A stretch of DNA of 64,000 nt from Massilia endophytica (GCF_021165955.1 NZ_CP088952.1:1302001-1366000); one strand, 5' to 3'. Numbered from the stretch's first letter, positions 1-8,216 are shown. Program-made: numbers and translations. The notes: generated by a model not told the origin, from the letters alone.

Positions 1-26
1 TATTATTGAATCAGGAAGGAACGTCC

Positions 27-503
27 ATGCCCATCGCCAAGACCACCAAGCCAGCCGCGAAGGCTGCCGCCAAACCCGCCGCGAAAGCCGCCGTCAAACC
101 TGCCGCCAGGGCCGCAGCCAAGCCTGCAGCGAAAGCGGCGCCGAAGGCGCCCGTGAAGGCCGCTGCCCGTCCCGCCGCCAAGGCCGCCGCTCCCGCCAAG
201 GCGCCCAAGCCCGTGAAAGCCGCCAAGCCCGCAAAGGCCCGTCCGGCGGAAAAGGCTTCGGACGTGCTGAAGGAAAAACCGCGCAAGGAAAAGCTGGTGC
301 GCGACAGCTTCACCATGCCGGAGGCGGAATACGCCGTGCTGGGACAGGTGAAGAAGGCCTGCCTGAAGGCCGGTTTCGAAATCAAGAAGAGCGAGCTGCT
401 GCGCATCGGCGTCGCCCTGATCAGCCAGATCGACATGGCCACCCTGCAAAGCGTGCTGGCTTCGCTGCCCCAGCTGAAGACGGGGCGCCCGAAGAAGGCC
501 TGA
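27..503 (+). CDS. Histone H1-like Ala/Lys/Pro-rich DNA-binding protein
   Basis: This 158-residue protein has two parts. Residues 1 to about 80 are a low-complexity tail of Lys-Pro-Ala-Ala repeats like eukaryotic H1 tails. The C-terminal ~75 residues are ordered, with a short strand (RDSFTMPEAEY) followed by helices (KKSELLRIGVALI), which resembles a ribbon-helix-helix fold. Tail plus DNA-binding domain suggests a nucleoid or AT-hook-like protein, but the function is inferred. The ATG at 27 is chosen because AGGAAGGA lies just upstream; a TTG at 6 in the same frame has no such site. The tail length could vary between strains through repeat slippage. Confidence 0.75.
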   Translation: MPIAKTTKPAAKAAAKPAAKAAVKPAARAAAKPAAKAAPKAPVKAAARPAAKAAAPAKAPKPVKAAKPAKARPAEKASDVLKEKPRKEKLVRDSFTMPEAEYAVLGQVKKACLKAGFEIKKSELLRIGVALISQIDMATLQSVLASLPQLKTGRPKKA

Positions 504-586
504 TGTCATCGAACGGACATGCCGCTGTCATGGCCGTGAAGCAATAGAAGGCTAGGCTTGCTTTGTCTCCACTCCAAGGACAAAGC

Positions 587-1366
587 ATGCCAATCCTGAC
601 CGAACAGACGACACTCAAGGCCGCGCCCGCGCGGCTGGTGCTCAGCATGGCCAGCACGCCGGACGAACTGCGCGAGGTGCAGCGCCTGCGCTACAAGGTC
701 TTCATCGAGGCCATGGGCCTGTCCTCCCTGCAGCGGGCCGATGGCCTGGACTGCGACGAGTTCGACGCCTTCTGCGACCACCTGATCGTGCGCGAATCGG
801 ACAGCCTGCGCGTGGTGGGCACCTACCGCCTGCTCAGCCCCGAAGGCGCGCGCCGCCTGGGCCGCGTCTATTCCGAGAACGAATTCGACCTGGGGCGGCT
901 GAATCATCTGCGCGGACGCATGGTGGAAGCGGGCCGCGCCTGCATCCATCCGGACTACCGCGGCGGCAGCGTGATCATGCTGCTCTGGTCCGGCCTGGCG
1001 GAATATATGCGCCGCCAGCGCTGCGACCATCTGGCAGGCTGCGCCAGCATCAGCCTTGCGGATGGCGGACACAATGCGGTGGCGGTCTACGAACAGCTGC
1101 GCCGCACGCATCTGGCCCCGGCCGAATACCGCGTCACGCCCCACCTGCCGTTCCCCTTCCAGAAGCTGGCGCCGTCCGTGTCGCCACAGATTCCGCCGCT
1201 GCTGAAGGGCTATATGCGTTCGGGGGCCTGGATCTGCGGCGAACCTGCCTGGGACCCGGATTTCGAAAGTGCCGATCTGTTCCTGCTGATGCCGCTGGCC
1301 AAGCTGGACGCGCGCTATGCACGCCACTACGGCATGGGAGATACGCCGCTGCCAGCGGCGGCGTAA
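587..1366 (+). CDS. OlsB-like ornithine/N-acyl amino acid acyltransferase (GNAT fold)
   Basis: This 259-residue protein belongs to the hemolysin-like/OlsB GNAT group (COG3176 type). Enzymes of this group transfer a 3-hydroxyacyl chain from acyl-ACP to ornithine, the first step to ornithine lipids, at the inner face of the membrane. Visible family features are the early RYKVF block, the central VEAGRACIHPDYRGG block and the later HLPFPF stretch typical of OlsB. No OlsA partner (lyso-ornithine lipid acyltransferase) is adjacent. The ATG at 587 follows AAGGA by six bases; an upstream TTG at 563 lacks a ribosome site. A related autoinducer-synthase-like acyltransferase is possible, so the substrate is not certain. 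Confidence 0.7.
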   Translation: MPILTEQTTLKAAPARLVLSMASTPDELREVQRLRYKVFIEAMGLSSLQRADGLDCDEFDAFCDHLIVRESDSLRVVGTYRLLSPEGARRLGRVYSENEFDLGRLNHLRGRMVEAGRACIHPDYRGGSVIMLLWSGLAEYMRRQRCDHLAGCASISLADGGHNAVAVYEQLRRTHLAPAEYRVTPHLPFPFQKLAPSVSPQIPPLLKGYMRSGAWICGEPAWDPDFESADLFLLMPLAKLDARYARHYGMGDTPLPAAA

Positions 1367-1385
1367 GGGAAGGAGAGCGCGCCGC

Positions 1386-1673
1386 TCAGTGCACCGATTC
1401 GGAGGAGAGCTCCTTGAGCTCCTTGATGCTCATGTCCGACTTCTCATGCATGCGCAGCAAAATGGTGGCGCCCACTGCGAGCTTGCGGTGGCGGATCTTG
1501 CTGATGATGGGCGGTTGAACTTCCAGCACCCGGCACAGCTCCGCATCGTTTTTCAGGTTCATGCGCTCGATGAGGGTGTCCAGCAGCTTGTTTGGGACAA
1601 AGCTCGACGGCTCCAGCGCCCTGGCACGGTTCATCGCTTCGATCAATTCGAGTTTCTTCTGCCGTACGCTCAT
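1386..1673 (-). CDS. Small Cro/CI-like helix-turn-helix protein
   Basis: A 95-residue, mostly helical protein. The segment NDAELCRVLEV-PP-ISKIRHRKL reads as a helix-turn-helix in which ISKIRHRK is the recognition helix. The rest (LRMHEKSDMSIKELKEL) looks like a helical dimerisation tail. Similar small proteins are common in Burkholderiales as predicted transcription factors of unknown target. The start at 1673 is preceded by GGAGG five bases upstream; an upstream in-frame start at 1697 has no site. The AT-rich repeats just upstream suggest it may regulate itself. Confidence 0.7.
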   Translation of the reverse strand: MSVRQKKLELIEAMNRARALEPSSFVPNKLLDTLIERMNLKNDAELCRVLEVQPPIISKIRHRKLAVGATILLRMHEKSDMSIKELKELSSESVH

Positions 1674-1720
1674 TTGCTCCTCCCTTAAAAGTTGCACGCC
1701 GCGAAGAGATATCAGGATGA

Positions 1721-1776
1721 CTTGATAAAGTGAAATAAAAGCATGCTTGATAACAAAGCAAGTTATCTAAACTATA
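1721..1776 (-). promoter_or_regulatory. AT-rich promoter/operator with direct and inverted repeats
   Basis: Upstream of the small HTH gene lie two copies of CTTGATAA (1721-1728 and 1746-1753), 25 bp apart. There is also an inverted repeat GATAAC (1749-1754) and GTTATC (1762-1767). A bottom-strand TATAGT (1776 to 1771) could be the -10 element, so the repeats would cover the transcription start and leader. This is a plausible autoregulatory operator; binding is inference. Confidence 0.4.
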
Positions 1777-1824
1777 CTACGGCCAGAGATATTTGCGCGC
1801 GCGGGCGCTAAAAATAATGCGGGT

Positions 1825-2502
1825 TTATTGCGCGAGAGGCTTGACGGATGGCGCAGTCTGCAAACCGTCCCGTGTGAGGATGAGCGTACGATCCGCCATG
1901 GCTGCGGCTGAGGCTGAATGAGTCACCATGATGGTGCAGGCCCCGTTGGCGCGGATCTCTTGTTGCAAAAGCAGCAGAACCTGATGGGCGGTATCGGGAT
2001 CGAGGTTGCCGGTGGGCTCGTCCGCCAGCACGAGGGCGGGCCTGTGCACGAGGGCGCGGGCAATGGCCACGCGCTGCATTTCGCCGCCCGAGAGCTGCTG
2101 CGGATAATCGTTTTCGCGGCCGCCCAGGCCCACGGCAGCCAGCATCTCCGCCGCGCGCTGCTGCGGCAGGCCGTTGAGCAGCAGCGGCAGCGCCACGTTC
2201 TGCAGCAGGTTCAAATGCGGCAGCACGTGGAAGGCCTGGAAAATGAAGCCCATGCGCTTGCGGCGCAGGCGTGTGGCGGCGTCGTCGTCCAATGAGGACA
2301 TGGCGATGCCGTCGACCAGAATGGGCGCCTCGCCGTTCGCATCCGGATGGTCCAGTCCTGCGATGAGATTGAGCAGCGTGGATTTGCCCACCCCCGAATC
2401 ACCCATGATGGCCACGAATTCGCCGGCCTCGAAGCGGTGCGAGAGATGCCCCAGCACCGGCTTGCCGCCATAGGACTTGGAGAGATTGCGCAGTTCCAGC
2501 AT
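1825..2502 (-). CDS. ABC transporter ATP-binding subunit, LolD/MacB-like
   Basis: This 225-residue nucleotide-binding subunit has Walker A GDSGVGKST near residue 34, a Q-loop in FIFQAFHVLP, signature LSGGEMQR, Walker B LVLADEPTGNLDPD and a switch histidine in MVTHS. The sequence is closer to the LolD/MacB ATPase group than to PhnC. It is the last gene of a five-gene importer operon, starting one base after the stop of the second permease gene, so it is probably a second ATPase for the same importer. Having two dissimilar ATPases beside two permeases suggests either a heteromeric motor or one pair for a related solute. Confidence 0.85.
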   Translation of the reverse strand: MLELRNLSKSYGGKPVLGHLSHRFEAGEFVAIMGDSGVGKSTLLNLIAGLDHPDANGEAPILVDGIAMSSLDDDAATRLRRKRMGFIFQAFHVLPHLNLLQNVALPLLLNGLPQQRAAEMLAAVGLGGRENDYPQQLSGGEMQRVAIARALVHRPALVLADEPTGNLDPDTAHQVLLLLQQEIRANGACTIMVTHSASAAAMADRTLILTRDGLQTAPSVKPLAQ

Positions 2503-2503
2503 G

Positions 2504-3286
2504 TCAGCGGGTGAGCGCGCGGCGCAGCGCGAAGCTCAGTGCATCGACCAGGGCCACCAGCAGCAGCATGGCGACGATGACCGTGGCCGCCTTCTGCATC
2601 TGGAACAGGGAAAGATGGTACTTCAGCATCTGCCCCAGGCCGCCCGCGCCCACCACGCCGAGGATGGCGGCCGCGCGGATATTGTTCTCCCAGCGGTAAA
2701 GCGTGTAGGAGAGCATCTGCGGCAAGGTCTGGGGCAGCGTGGCGTAGAGGAAGGCGGCCATGGGCGCTGCGCCGTTGATGCGCAGGCTGCGCTCGGGCAG
2801 AGGCTCAGCGTTCTCCAGCGCGTCCGCGAAGAGGCGGCCCAGCACACCCGCCGTATGCGCGGCCAGGGCCAGCGTGCCCGCGAAGGGACCGAGACCGGCT
2901 GCAATCAGCAGCACCGAGGCCCACACCAGTTCGGGAATCGAACGCAGCACATTGAGCACGGCGCGTACTGCGCCGCGTGCTGCGCGGCCGAAGCGGCCCG
3001 CCGCGGGAATCGCCAGCAGGATACCGCCTGCCACGGCAAGCAGGGTGCCGAGGGCGGACATGGACAGGGTTTCGATGGCGGCCAGTCCGGTCTTGCGCAG
3101 GAAGCCGCTGCCCAGCTCCGGCGGCGCGAAGCCGGCCAGGAATTCGCGCACGCTAGTTACTGCGTCGAGCGAGAAGAGGGCGGCAAAATGCAGGGGCAAG
3201 CTGGCGAAGCTGGCGGCGACCAGGGCCAGCAGCACAAGGCCCATCAAGGGCGCGGTCCAGCTGCGGGCGGGCGGTGCGGGCATCAT
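2504..3286 (-). CDS. PhnE-type ABC transporter permease (second)
   Basis: A 260-residue inner-membrane permease of the phosphonate/selenate-type importer. Several hydrophobic segments are visible (PLMGLVLLALVAASFASLPL near the N-terminus and IVAMLLLVALVDALSF at the C-terminus). The cytoplasmic coupling loop has the EAA-like pattern found in PhnE proteins (ATLPQTLPQMLSYTLYRWENNIRAAAILGVVGAGGLG in outline, near residues 175-210). The start at 3286 forms an ATGA overlap with the stop of the upstream permease, implying translational coupling. It is a paralogue of that permease, and the two probably form a heterodimer. Confidence 0.85.
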   Translation of the reverse strand: MMPAPPARSWTAPLMGLVLLALVAASFASLPLHFAALFSLDAVTSVREFLAGFAPPELGSGFLRKTGLAAIETLSMSALGTLLAVAGGILLAIPAAGRFGRAARGAVRAVLNVLRSIPELVWASVLLIAAGLGPFAGTLALAAHTAGVLGRLFADALENAEPLPERSLRINGAAPMAAFLYATLPQTLPQMLSYTLYRWENNIRAAAILGVVGAGGLGQMLKYHLSLFQMQKAATVIVAMLLLVALVDALSFALRRALTR

Positions 3287-4128
3287 CCCAGCTTCCTCCG
3301 CAGCAGTTTGGAAACGGCATCGGCAAGCGCCACGAGCAGCACGAACACGATCAGCATGGAGCACACCTCGCTCCCCGCCAGCATCTTCATCGATTCATCC
3401 ATGCGCTGGCCCAGGCCTCCCGCGCCGACGAAGCCCATGACCACCGAGCCGCGGATAGCGCACTCCCAGCGGTACATGGTGTAGGACACGAGCTCGGACC
3501 CCGCCTCGGGCAGCGCCCCGTAGAACAGGGCGGCGAGGCGCCCGCTGCCGTTGGCCAGCAGCGTATCGCTCGCATGGCGCTCGGACGATTCCAGAATTTC
3601 GGCATAGACCTTGCCCAGCATGCCCGAATAGGTGAGGGCGATGGCCAGCACGCCCGCCGTCGGTCCCAGGCCGATGATGCGGACGAAGAGCAGCGCCCAC
3701 ACCAGTTCCGGCACGCTGCGCAGGACGATGAGCAGCCAGCGCACGGCCTGCCGCAACAGGCGTCCCGGCAGGGCGATGCGGCCCTTGCCCAGGCGCGAGA
3801 TGGAGAGCCGCTCGGTCACGATCAGCGTGGCGGGGATGGCGCCCAGCAGGGCCAGGGCCAGCCCGGAAGTGGCGATGGCGACGGTCTGCCAGGTTTCCCG
3901 CAGCAGCAGCTGGAGGAATTCCGGCGAATGCGCAGGCGGGACAAAACCGGCGAGGAACTGTCCGGCCGCCGCCAGGCTTTGCAGGTCGAACAGGGAAAAC
4001 GGTTTGAACTCGCTGGCCACCACCATGGGCCAGAGCAGGGCGATGGCAAGCACCGTCCAGGCCACCCGTCCGCGCCAGGCGGGATCGGGATGGCGTTCGG
4101 AGTAGGGAACTGCGGGAACGTTATGCAT
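3283..4128 (-). CDS. PhnE-type ABC transporter permease (first)
   Basis: A 281-residue integral membrane protein of the PhnE family. Hydrophobic segments include VAWTVLAIALLWPMVVA, TSGLALALLGAIPATLIV and the C-terminal MLIVFVLLVALADAV. The coupling loop carries the family pattern LPEAGSELVSYTMYRWE followed by GFVGAGGLG. It sits between the PhnC-like ATPase gene (six bases upstream) and the second permease, with which it overlaps by four bases. The operon context with a selenate-branch binding protein points to oxyanion import; phosphonate or phosphite import is the alternative. Confidence 0.85.
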   Translation of the reverse strand: MHNVPAVPYSERHPDPAWRGRVAWTVLAIALLWPMVVASEFKPFSLFDLQSLAAAGQFLAGFVPPAHSPEFLQLLLRETWQTVAIATSGLALALLGAIPATLIVTERLSISRLGKGRIALPGRLLRQAVRWLLIVLRSVPELVWALLFVRIIGLGPTAGVLAIALTYSGMLGKVYAEILESSERHASDTLLANGSGRLAALFYGALPEAGSELVSYTMYRWECAIRGSVVMGFVGAGGLGQRMDESMKMLAGSEVCSMLIVFVLLVALADAVSKLLRRKLG

Positions 4129-4134
4129 GCGGCC

Positions 4135-4974
4135 TTACAGGCAGGCGCCGACGGCCAGGCGGCCCGGCGTTTCGTGCGGATGCTCGGAGTTCGCGGGCGG
4201 GTTCTCGCCCAGGTAAAGCTCGTCGATCATGGCGGGCGTGACCTGCTCGCGCGGCAGGTCGAAGACCACACGGCCCTCCTTGAGCGCCACGATGCGCGGG
4301 AAGCTGGCCAGCGCCAGGTCGACCTGGTGCAGGCTGCATATGAGCGCCGCCTTGCGGGCGGCAGCTTCCTGCTGCAGCGTGGTCAAGGTGAGGTGGGACA
4401 GCGCCGGATCGAGGGCGGAAAGCGGCTCGTCCACCAGCAGGGCGCGCGCGGAGGACAGCAGCAGGCGGGCCAGCCCGCAGCGCTGGCGCTCGCCGCCGGA
4501 CAGGCGGTCCACGCGCGAATACAGTTTGTCGCCCAGATTGAAACGGGCGAGGGCACGGTAGGCGGCCTCGGGGTCCGCGGGCTTTACCAGCGAGACCAGG
4601 GAGCGCCACAGGCTCCATTGCGGCAGGCGCGCGGCCAGCACCGCCGTCACCACGCGCTGGCGCGGCGGGAGGGGCGGGGTCTGCGGGGCGAGGAAAAGCT
4701 GGGCGCGCAGGGCATGGCGCTCGTAGTCACCCAGGGACCAGGGCTGGACGCCAAAGGCCTCCAGCTTTCCGCTGTCCGGCTGGTGGGAACAGGCCAGGGT
4801 CGCCAGCAGGGTCGTCTTGCCCGCGCCGGAGGGGCCGATCAGGGCAATCTGCTCGCCTTCCGCGACATGCAGGCCGATGTCATGCAGGGCATGGGCGCGC
4901 GTGCCGCCCTGGTGGCGGGCCGAAAGGCCCTCCAGGCGATAGACGGTGGCTGCGCCGTTGCTGGCTTCTGTCAT
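4135..4974 (-). CDS. PhnC-like ABC transporter ATP-binding subunit
   Basis: A 279-residue ATPase with Walker A GPSGAGKTT near residue 46, signature LSGGERQRCGLAR, Walker B ALLVDEPLSALDP and switch histidine SLHQVD. These match the PhnC family, which energises phosphonate- and selenate-type importers. The gene begins three bases after the stop of the binding-protein gene. The C-terminal ~25 residues (NPPANSEHPHETPGR region) are a poorly conserved tail. The role in selenium oxyanion uptake is inferred from the neighbouring binding protein and the nearby sen genes. Confidence 0.85.
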   Translation of the reverse strand: MTEASNGAATVYRLEGLSARHQGGTRAHALHDIGLHVAEGEQIALIGPSGAGKTTLLATLACSHQPDSGKLEAFGVQPWSLGDYERHALRAQLFLAPQTPPLPPRQRVVTAVLAARLPQWSLWRSLVSLVKPADPEAAYRALARFNLGDKLYSRVDRLSGGERQRCGLARLLLSSARALLVDEPLSALDPALSHLTLTTLQQEAAARKAALICSLHQVDLALASFPRIVALKEGRVVFDLPREQVTPAMIDELYLGENPPANSEHPHETPGRLAVGACL

Positions 4975-4977
4975 CGA

Positions 4978-5844
4978 TTACTTCTTCAGCAGGCCCGCGT
5001 TCTTCGCAGCCGCCTCGATGGCGGTGTAGTTCTCGGCCTTGGTGGGAATGAACTTGCTGGCGCGCTGCAGGTCCAGAATGGCCTTGCCTTCAGGCGTGCT
5101 GCTGTCCAGGGCCAGGAAGGCATCGGTGATCTTCTTCTTCAGCTCAGCGGGCATGTCGGCGCGCACGGTCCAGTTGTAGTCGTAATACGCGGGCGTGGTG
5201 TAGAACACGCGCACGGCCTTGGTGTCGACCTTCTTCTCGCCCACCAGCTTCTCCCACACGGAGATATTGAGGGCGCCCGCATCCACCTTGCCGCCTGCAA
5301 CGGCAGCCACGGTAGCGTCGTGCGCGCCGGAGAAGGCGATGCGTTTCAGGTCGCTGTCCGGATCGATCTTTGCCGCCAGCAGGAAGGAGCGCGGCATCAG
5401 GTGGCCGGAGGTGGAGGACTCGGAGCCGAAGCTCAGGGTCTTGCCTTTCAGGTCGTTCAGGCTGTTGATGGAAGGCGAAGTGGTGATGAAGACGGAACGG
5501 AACTTCTCGTCTTCCACGCGCTGCACCAGGGGCACCACCTGGCCCTTGCTGCGGTCCTTGGCCTGGATGAAGGTGAAGCCGCCGAACCACACCATGTCCA
5601 GCTTGTGGTTCACGAGGCCTTCGACGGAGGCTGCGTAATCGGTTACCGGGGTGAACTCGACCTTCATGCCCAGTTTCTTTTCCAGGTACTCGCCGAGGGG
5701 CTTGAACTTGCGCTGAAGTTCGGTGGGCGCTTCGTCCGGAATGGCGGATACGCGCAGCACCTGCTGCGGGAAGGCTTGGGCGGAAGCCAGCACCATGCCG
5801 GCGGCGATCAGGGATTTGACGAGTCGAAGCGGGGAGAAGGACAT
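4978..5844 (-). CDS. PhnD-family periplasmic binding protein, putative selenate type
   Basis: This 288-residue protein starts with a signal peptide (MSFSPLRLVKSLIAAGMV, cleavage near AQA-FPQ). The mature part follows the PhnD/selenate-binding pattern: LRVSAIPDEAPTELQRKF, then PVTDYAASVEGLVNHKLD, MVWFGGFTFIQAK and FGSESSTSGHLMPRSF. The VSAIPDEAPTELQRKF start and the WFGGFTFIQAK block match my memory of proteins annotated as putative selenate ABC transporter substrate-binding protein, a branch distinct from true PhnD. It heads a five-gene importer operon and faces egtD across 120 bp. The frame is open far upstream, but the signal peptide fixes the start at 5844. The ligand is inferred, not shown. 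Confidence 0.8.
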   Translation of the reverse strand: MSFSPLRLVKSLIAAGMVLASAQAFPQQVLRVSAIPDEAPTELQRKFKPLGEYLEKKLGMKVEFTPVTDYAASVEGLVNHKLDMVWFGGFTFIQAKDRSKGQVVPLVQRVEDEKFRSVFITTSPSINSLNDLKGKTLSFGSESSTSGHLMPRSFLLAAKIDPDSDLKRIAFSGAHDATVAAVAGGKVDAGALNISVWEKLVGEKKVDTKAVRVFYTTPAYYDYNWTVRADMPAELKKKITDAFLALDSSTPEGKAILDLQRASKFIPTKAENYTAIEAAAKNAGLLKK

Positions 5845-5964
5845 GTTTGGACGTTTTTCTTGTTGAAAGTATTGTTGAGCGGCGCACGGAGCACCGCTGT
5901 GGGACCGAAAACCTGAAAACCAGTAATCAGATATGATAATAGCAAAAACGCTACTGGAGCCCCT
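5845..5964. promoter_or_regulatory. Divergent promoter region between the importer operon and egtD
   Basis: These 120 bp separate the importer operon (leftward) from egtD (rightward) and are clearly more AT-rich than the flanking genes. TATGATAAT at 5932-5940 is a candidate -10 element for egtD, and a GGAG ribosome site precedes the egtD ATG. A shared control region would allow joint control of anion uptake and hercynine synthesis. No known operator motif was recognised. Confidence 0.4.
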
Positions 5965-6966
5965 ATGCCCATGACCCGCAACGCGGCGATTCGCGTCATT
6001 TCGCCTGAGCCTACCGATCAGCCAATCGGCACCGCGCATGGCGATTTCGCCACCGTTGCCGAACTTACTGCGGGCCTGCTTGCAAGCAGGGCCAGCGTTT
6101 CGCCAAAATACCTGTACGACAGTCTCGGATCGAAGCTGTTCGAGGCCATCTGCGAATTGCCCGAGTATTATCCCACAAGGACGGAAGCGGCGATCTTCGC
6201 CCGCCATGGGGCCGAGATGGCCGAGTGCGTGGGCCGGCGCGGCACGCTCATCGACCTGGGGGCGGGCAATTGCGCCAAGGCCGCCAGCCTGTTTCCCTTG
6301 CTGGAACCGAAACAGTACGTTCCTATCGACATCTCGCGCGACTTCCTCAACGAGGCCGTGAGCCGCCTGCGCCAGCGCTTTCCCCAAATCCAGATGGAGG
6401 CCCTGGCCCTGGATCTCTCCGGCCGCTTCATGCTGCCCACGAGCGTGCGCAGCGAGGCGCGCACCTTCTTCTATCCCGGCTCCTCCATCGGCAACTTCGC
6501 GCCGCACCAGGCAATCGCCTTCCTGCGCCAGGTTCGGGAGAACTGCCCGGCCGACGGCGGCCTGCTGATCGGCGTGGATCTCATCAAGGACAGCGCCGTG
6601 CTGGATGCGGCTTATGACGACGCCATCGGCGTCACGGCCGCCTTCAACCTGAACATGCTGCGCCACCTGAACCACCTGCTGGGCGCGGACTTCGACGTGC
6701 GCCTATGGCAGCACGTGGCCTTCTTCAACACGGACGACAGCCGCATCGAAATGCACCTGGAAGCGCGCTGCGCGCACGCGGTGCGCTGGCAGGGCGGCGA
6801 GCGCCATTTCGCGCGCGGCGAACGCATCCACACCGAGGACAGCTACAAGTACACGCGCGATGGCTTCAGCGAGCTGCTGCGCGAGGCGGGCTTCGAAACC
6901 GATGCCGTGTGGACCGACGATGCGGGCTGGTTCGCCGTCTTCCATGCGCGTGCCTGCAACGCCTGA
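5965..6966 (+). CDS. egtD: L-histidine N-alpha-methyltransferase EgtD
   Basis: EgtD uses three SAM molecules to convert L-histidine to hercynine, the betaine precursor of both ergothioneine and selenoneine. The 333-residue protein carries the family's opening block (PKYLYDSLGSKLFEAICELP, near residues 47-66) followed by EYYPTRTE. The SAM-binding motif LIDLGAGNCAKA comes next, then FFYPGSSIGNF and the late block TEDSYKY. GGAG lies five bases upstream of the ATG. egtB follows after five bases, so the two are cotranscribed. The product is the likely source of hercynine for SenA encoded ~10 kb away. Confidence 0.93.
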   Translation: MPMTRNAAIRVISPEPTDQPIGTAHGDFATVAELTAGLLASRASVSPKYLYDSLGSKLFEAICELPEYYPTRTEAAIFARHGAEMAECVGRRGTLIDLGAGNCAKAASLFPLLEPKQYVPIDISRDFLNEAVSRLRQRFPQIQMEALALDLSGRFMLPTSVRSEARTFFYPGSSIGNFAPHQAIAFLRQVRENCPADGGLLIGVDLIKDSAVLDAAYDDAIGVTAAFNLNMLRHLNHLLGADFDVRLWQHVAFFNTDDSRIEMHLEARCAHAVRWQGGERHFARGERIHTEDSYKYTRDGFSELLREAGFETDAVWTDDAGWFAVFHARACNA

Positions 6967-6971
6967 CTGCC

Positions 6972-8216
6972 ATGCACATGCACGATTCCGGCCTCTGGGC
7001 CGCACGTTTTCAGTCGGTACGCCAGCAGTCCCTGGCCATTGCCGCGCCGCTGTCGGACGAAGACTGCGGCGCGCAGTCCATGCCGGATGCGAGCCCCATC
7101 AAATGGCACCTGGCGCATACCACCTGGTTCTTCGAGACCTTTATCCTCGAACGCATGGAACAGGGCTTCAAACCTTTCCATCCCGCCTTCCGGGTGCTGT
7201 TCAACTCCTATTACAACGGCGTGGGCGACAAGCACCCGCGCCCCCAGCGCGGGTTGCTGACGCGGCCTTCGTTGGCGCAGGTGCGCGAGTACCGCGCCAA
7301 TGTCGATGCGCGCATCGCCGCGCTGCTGGGCGGCCCGGCGGACGGCGCGGCGCGCGCCCAGCTCTGCGCCCTCGTCACCCTGGGGCTGGAACACGAGCAG
7401 CAGCACCAGGAGCTGATGCTCACGGATGTGAAGCACCTGCTGGCGCAGAACGCCATGCAGCCCGCTTATCTCGAAACGGCGCTGCCGCCCGCGCCCGCGG
7501 CCTCGCAACTGGTCTGGCTGCCCTATGAAGGCGGCATGGGCGAAATCGGATATGAGGGCGGCGGCTTCTGCTTCGACAACGAGCTGCCGCGCCATCCGCA
7601 GTACGTGGCGCCGTTCAGTCTTGCATCGCGGCTCGTGACGAACCGCGAGTACCGCGCCTTCATCGAGGACGGCGGCTACCGCAATCCCGCGCTCTGGCTG
7701 GCAGAGGGCTGGGACTGGATTCGCGCACAGGGCATTGAAGCGCCCCTGTACTGGCGGGGCGCGGAAGAATTTACGCTGATGGGCCAGCAGGCGCTGGACC
7801 CGGAGCGTCCCGTCACGCACATCTCCATGTACGAGGCGGACGCCTACGCCAACTGGGCGGGCGCGCGCCTGCCCACGGAAGCGGAGTGGGAGCTGGCGGC
7901 AAGGCGCGAACGCGGCGTTGCCACGGCGGCCGGGCTGCCGCATCCGGGTGAGCCGGTGTCGGGAGAAGAGGGCAGGCTGAAGCAGCTGTTCGGCCACTGC
8001 TGGCAATGGACCAGCAGCAGCTACGCGCCTTACCCCGGCTTCAAACCGGCGGAAGGCGCCATCGGGGAATACAACGGCAAGTTCATGGTGAACCAGTACG
8101 TGCTGCGCGGCTCGTCCTGCGCCACGCCCGCCGGACATGCGCGGGCGAGCTACCGCAACTTCTTCCCCTCCGGCGCGCGCTGGCAGTTCACGGGGATCCG
8201 CCTCGCGCGCTGCTAG
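6972..8216 (+). CDS. egtB: EgtB-type hercynine sulfoxide synthase (ergothioneine)
   Basis: A 414-residue non-haem iron enzyme with an N-terminal DinB-like domain and a C-terminal formylglycine-enzyme-like domain. The iron-binding triad is visible as His49 (HLAHTTWFFE) and His141/His145 in HEQQHQE. The C-terminal half has LPTEAEWE, WQWTSSSYAPYPGF and VLRGSSCATP, all standard for EgtB. The enzyme joins a thiol donor (cysteine or gamma-glutamylcysteine) to hercynine. It follows egtD by five bases. No egtE lyase gene is seen in the window, so the last step of ergothioneine synthesis must be encoded elsewhere. Its stop codon overlaps the stop of the convergent RTX gene. Confidence 0.9.
   Translation: MHMHDSGLWAARFQSVRQQSLAIAAPLSDEDCGAQSMPDASPIKWHLAHTTWFFETFILERMEQGFKPFHPAFRVLFNSYYNGVGDKHPRPQRGLLTRPSLAQVREYRANVDARIAALLGGPADGAARAQLCALVTLGLEHEQQHQELMLTDVKHLLAQNAMQPAYLETALPPAPAASQLVWLPYEGGMGEIGYEGGGFCFDNELPRHPQYVAPFSLASRLVTNREYRAFIEDGGYRNPALWLAEGWDWIRAQGIEAPLYWRGAEEFTLMGQQALDPERPVTHISMYEADAYANWAGARLPTEAEWELAARRERGVATAAGLPHPGEPVSGEEGRLKQLFGHCWQWTSSSYAPYPGFKPAEGAIGEYNGKFMVNQYVLRGSSCATPAGHARASYRNFFPSGARWQFTGIRLARC

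Noticed and set aside
3274..5916. Very long open frame on the plus strand across the importer operon (also 11398-13338, 17631-19931 and 57539-59578)
   Set aside because: These are antisense frames caused by high GC; their products are low-complexity His/Gln/Gly/Ala-rich and have no recognisable domain, while the opposite strand encodes clear enzymes.
5845..6675. N-terminal extension of the PhnD-like protein by 277 residues
   Set aside because: The extension overlaps egtD on the other strand and would bury the signal peptide; the start at 5844 restores a normal binding protein.
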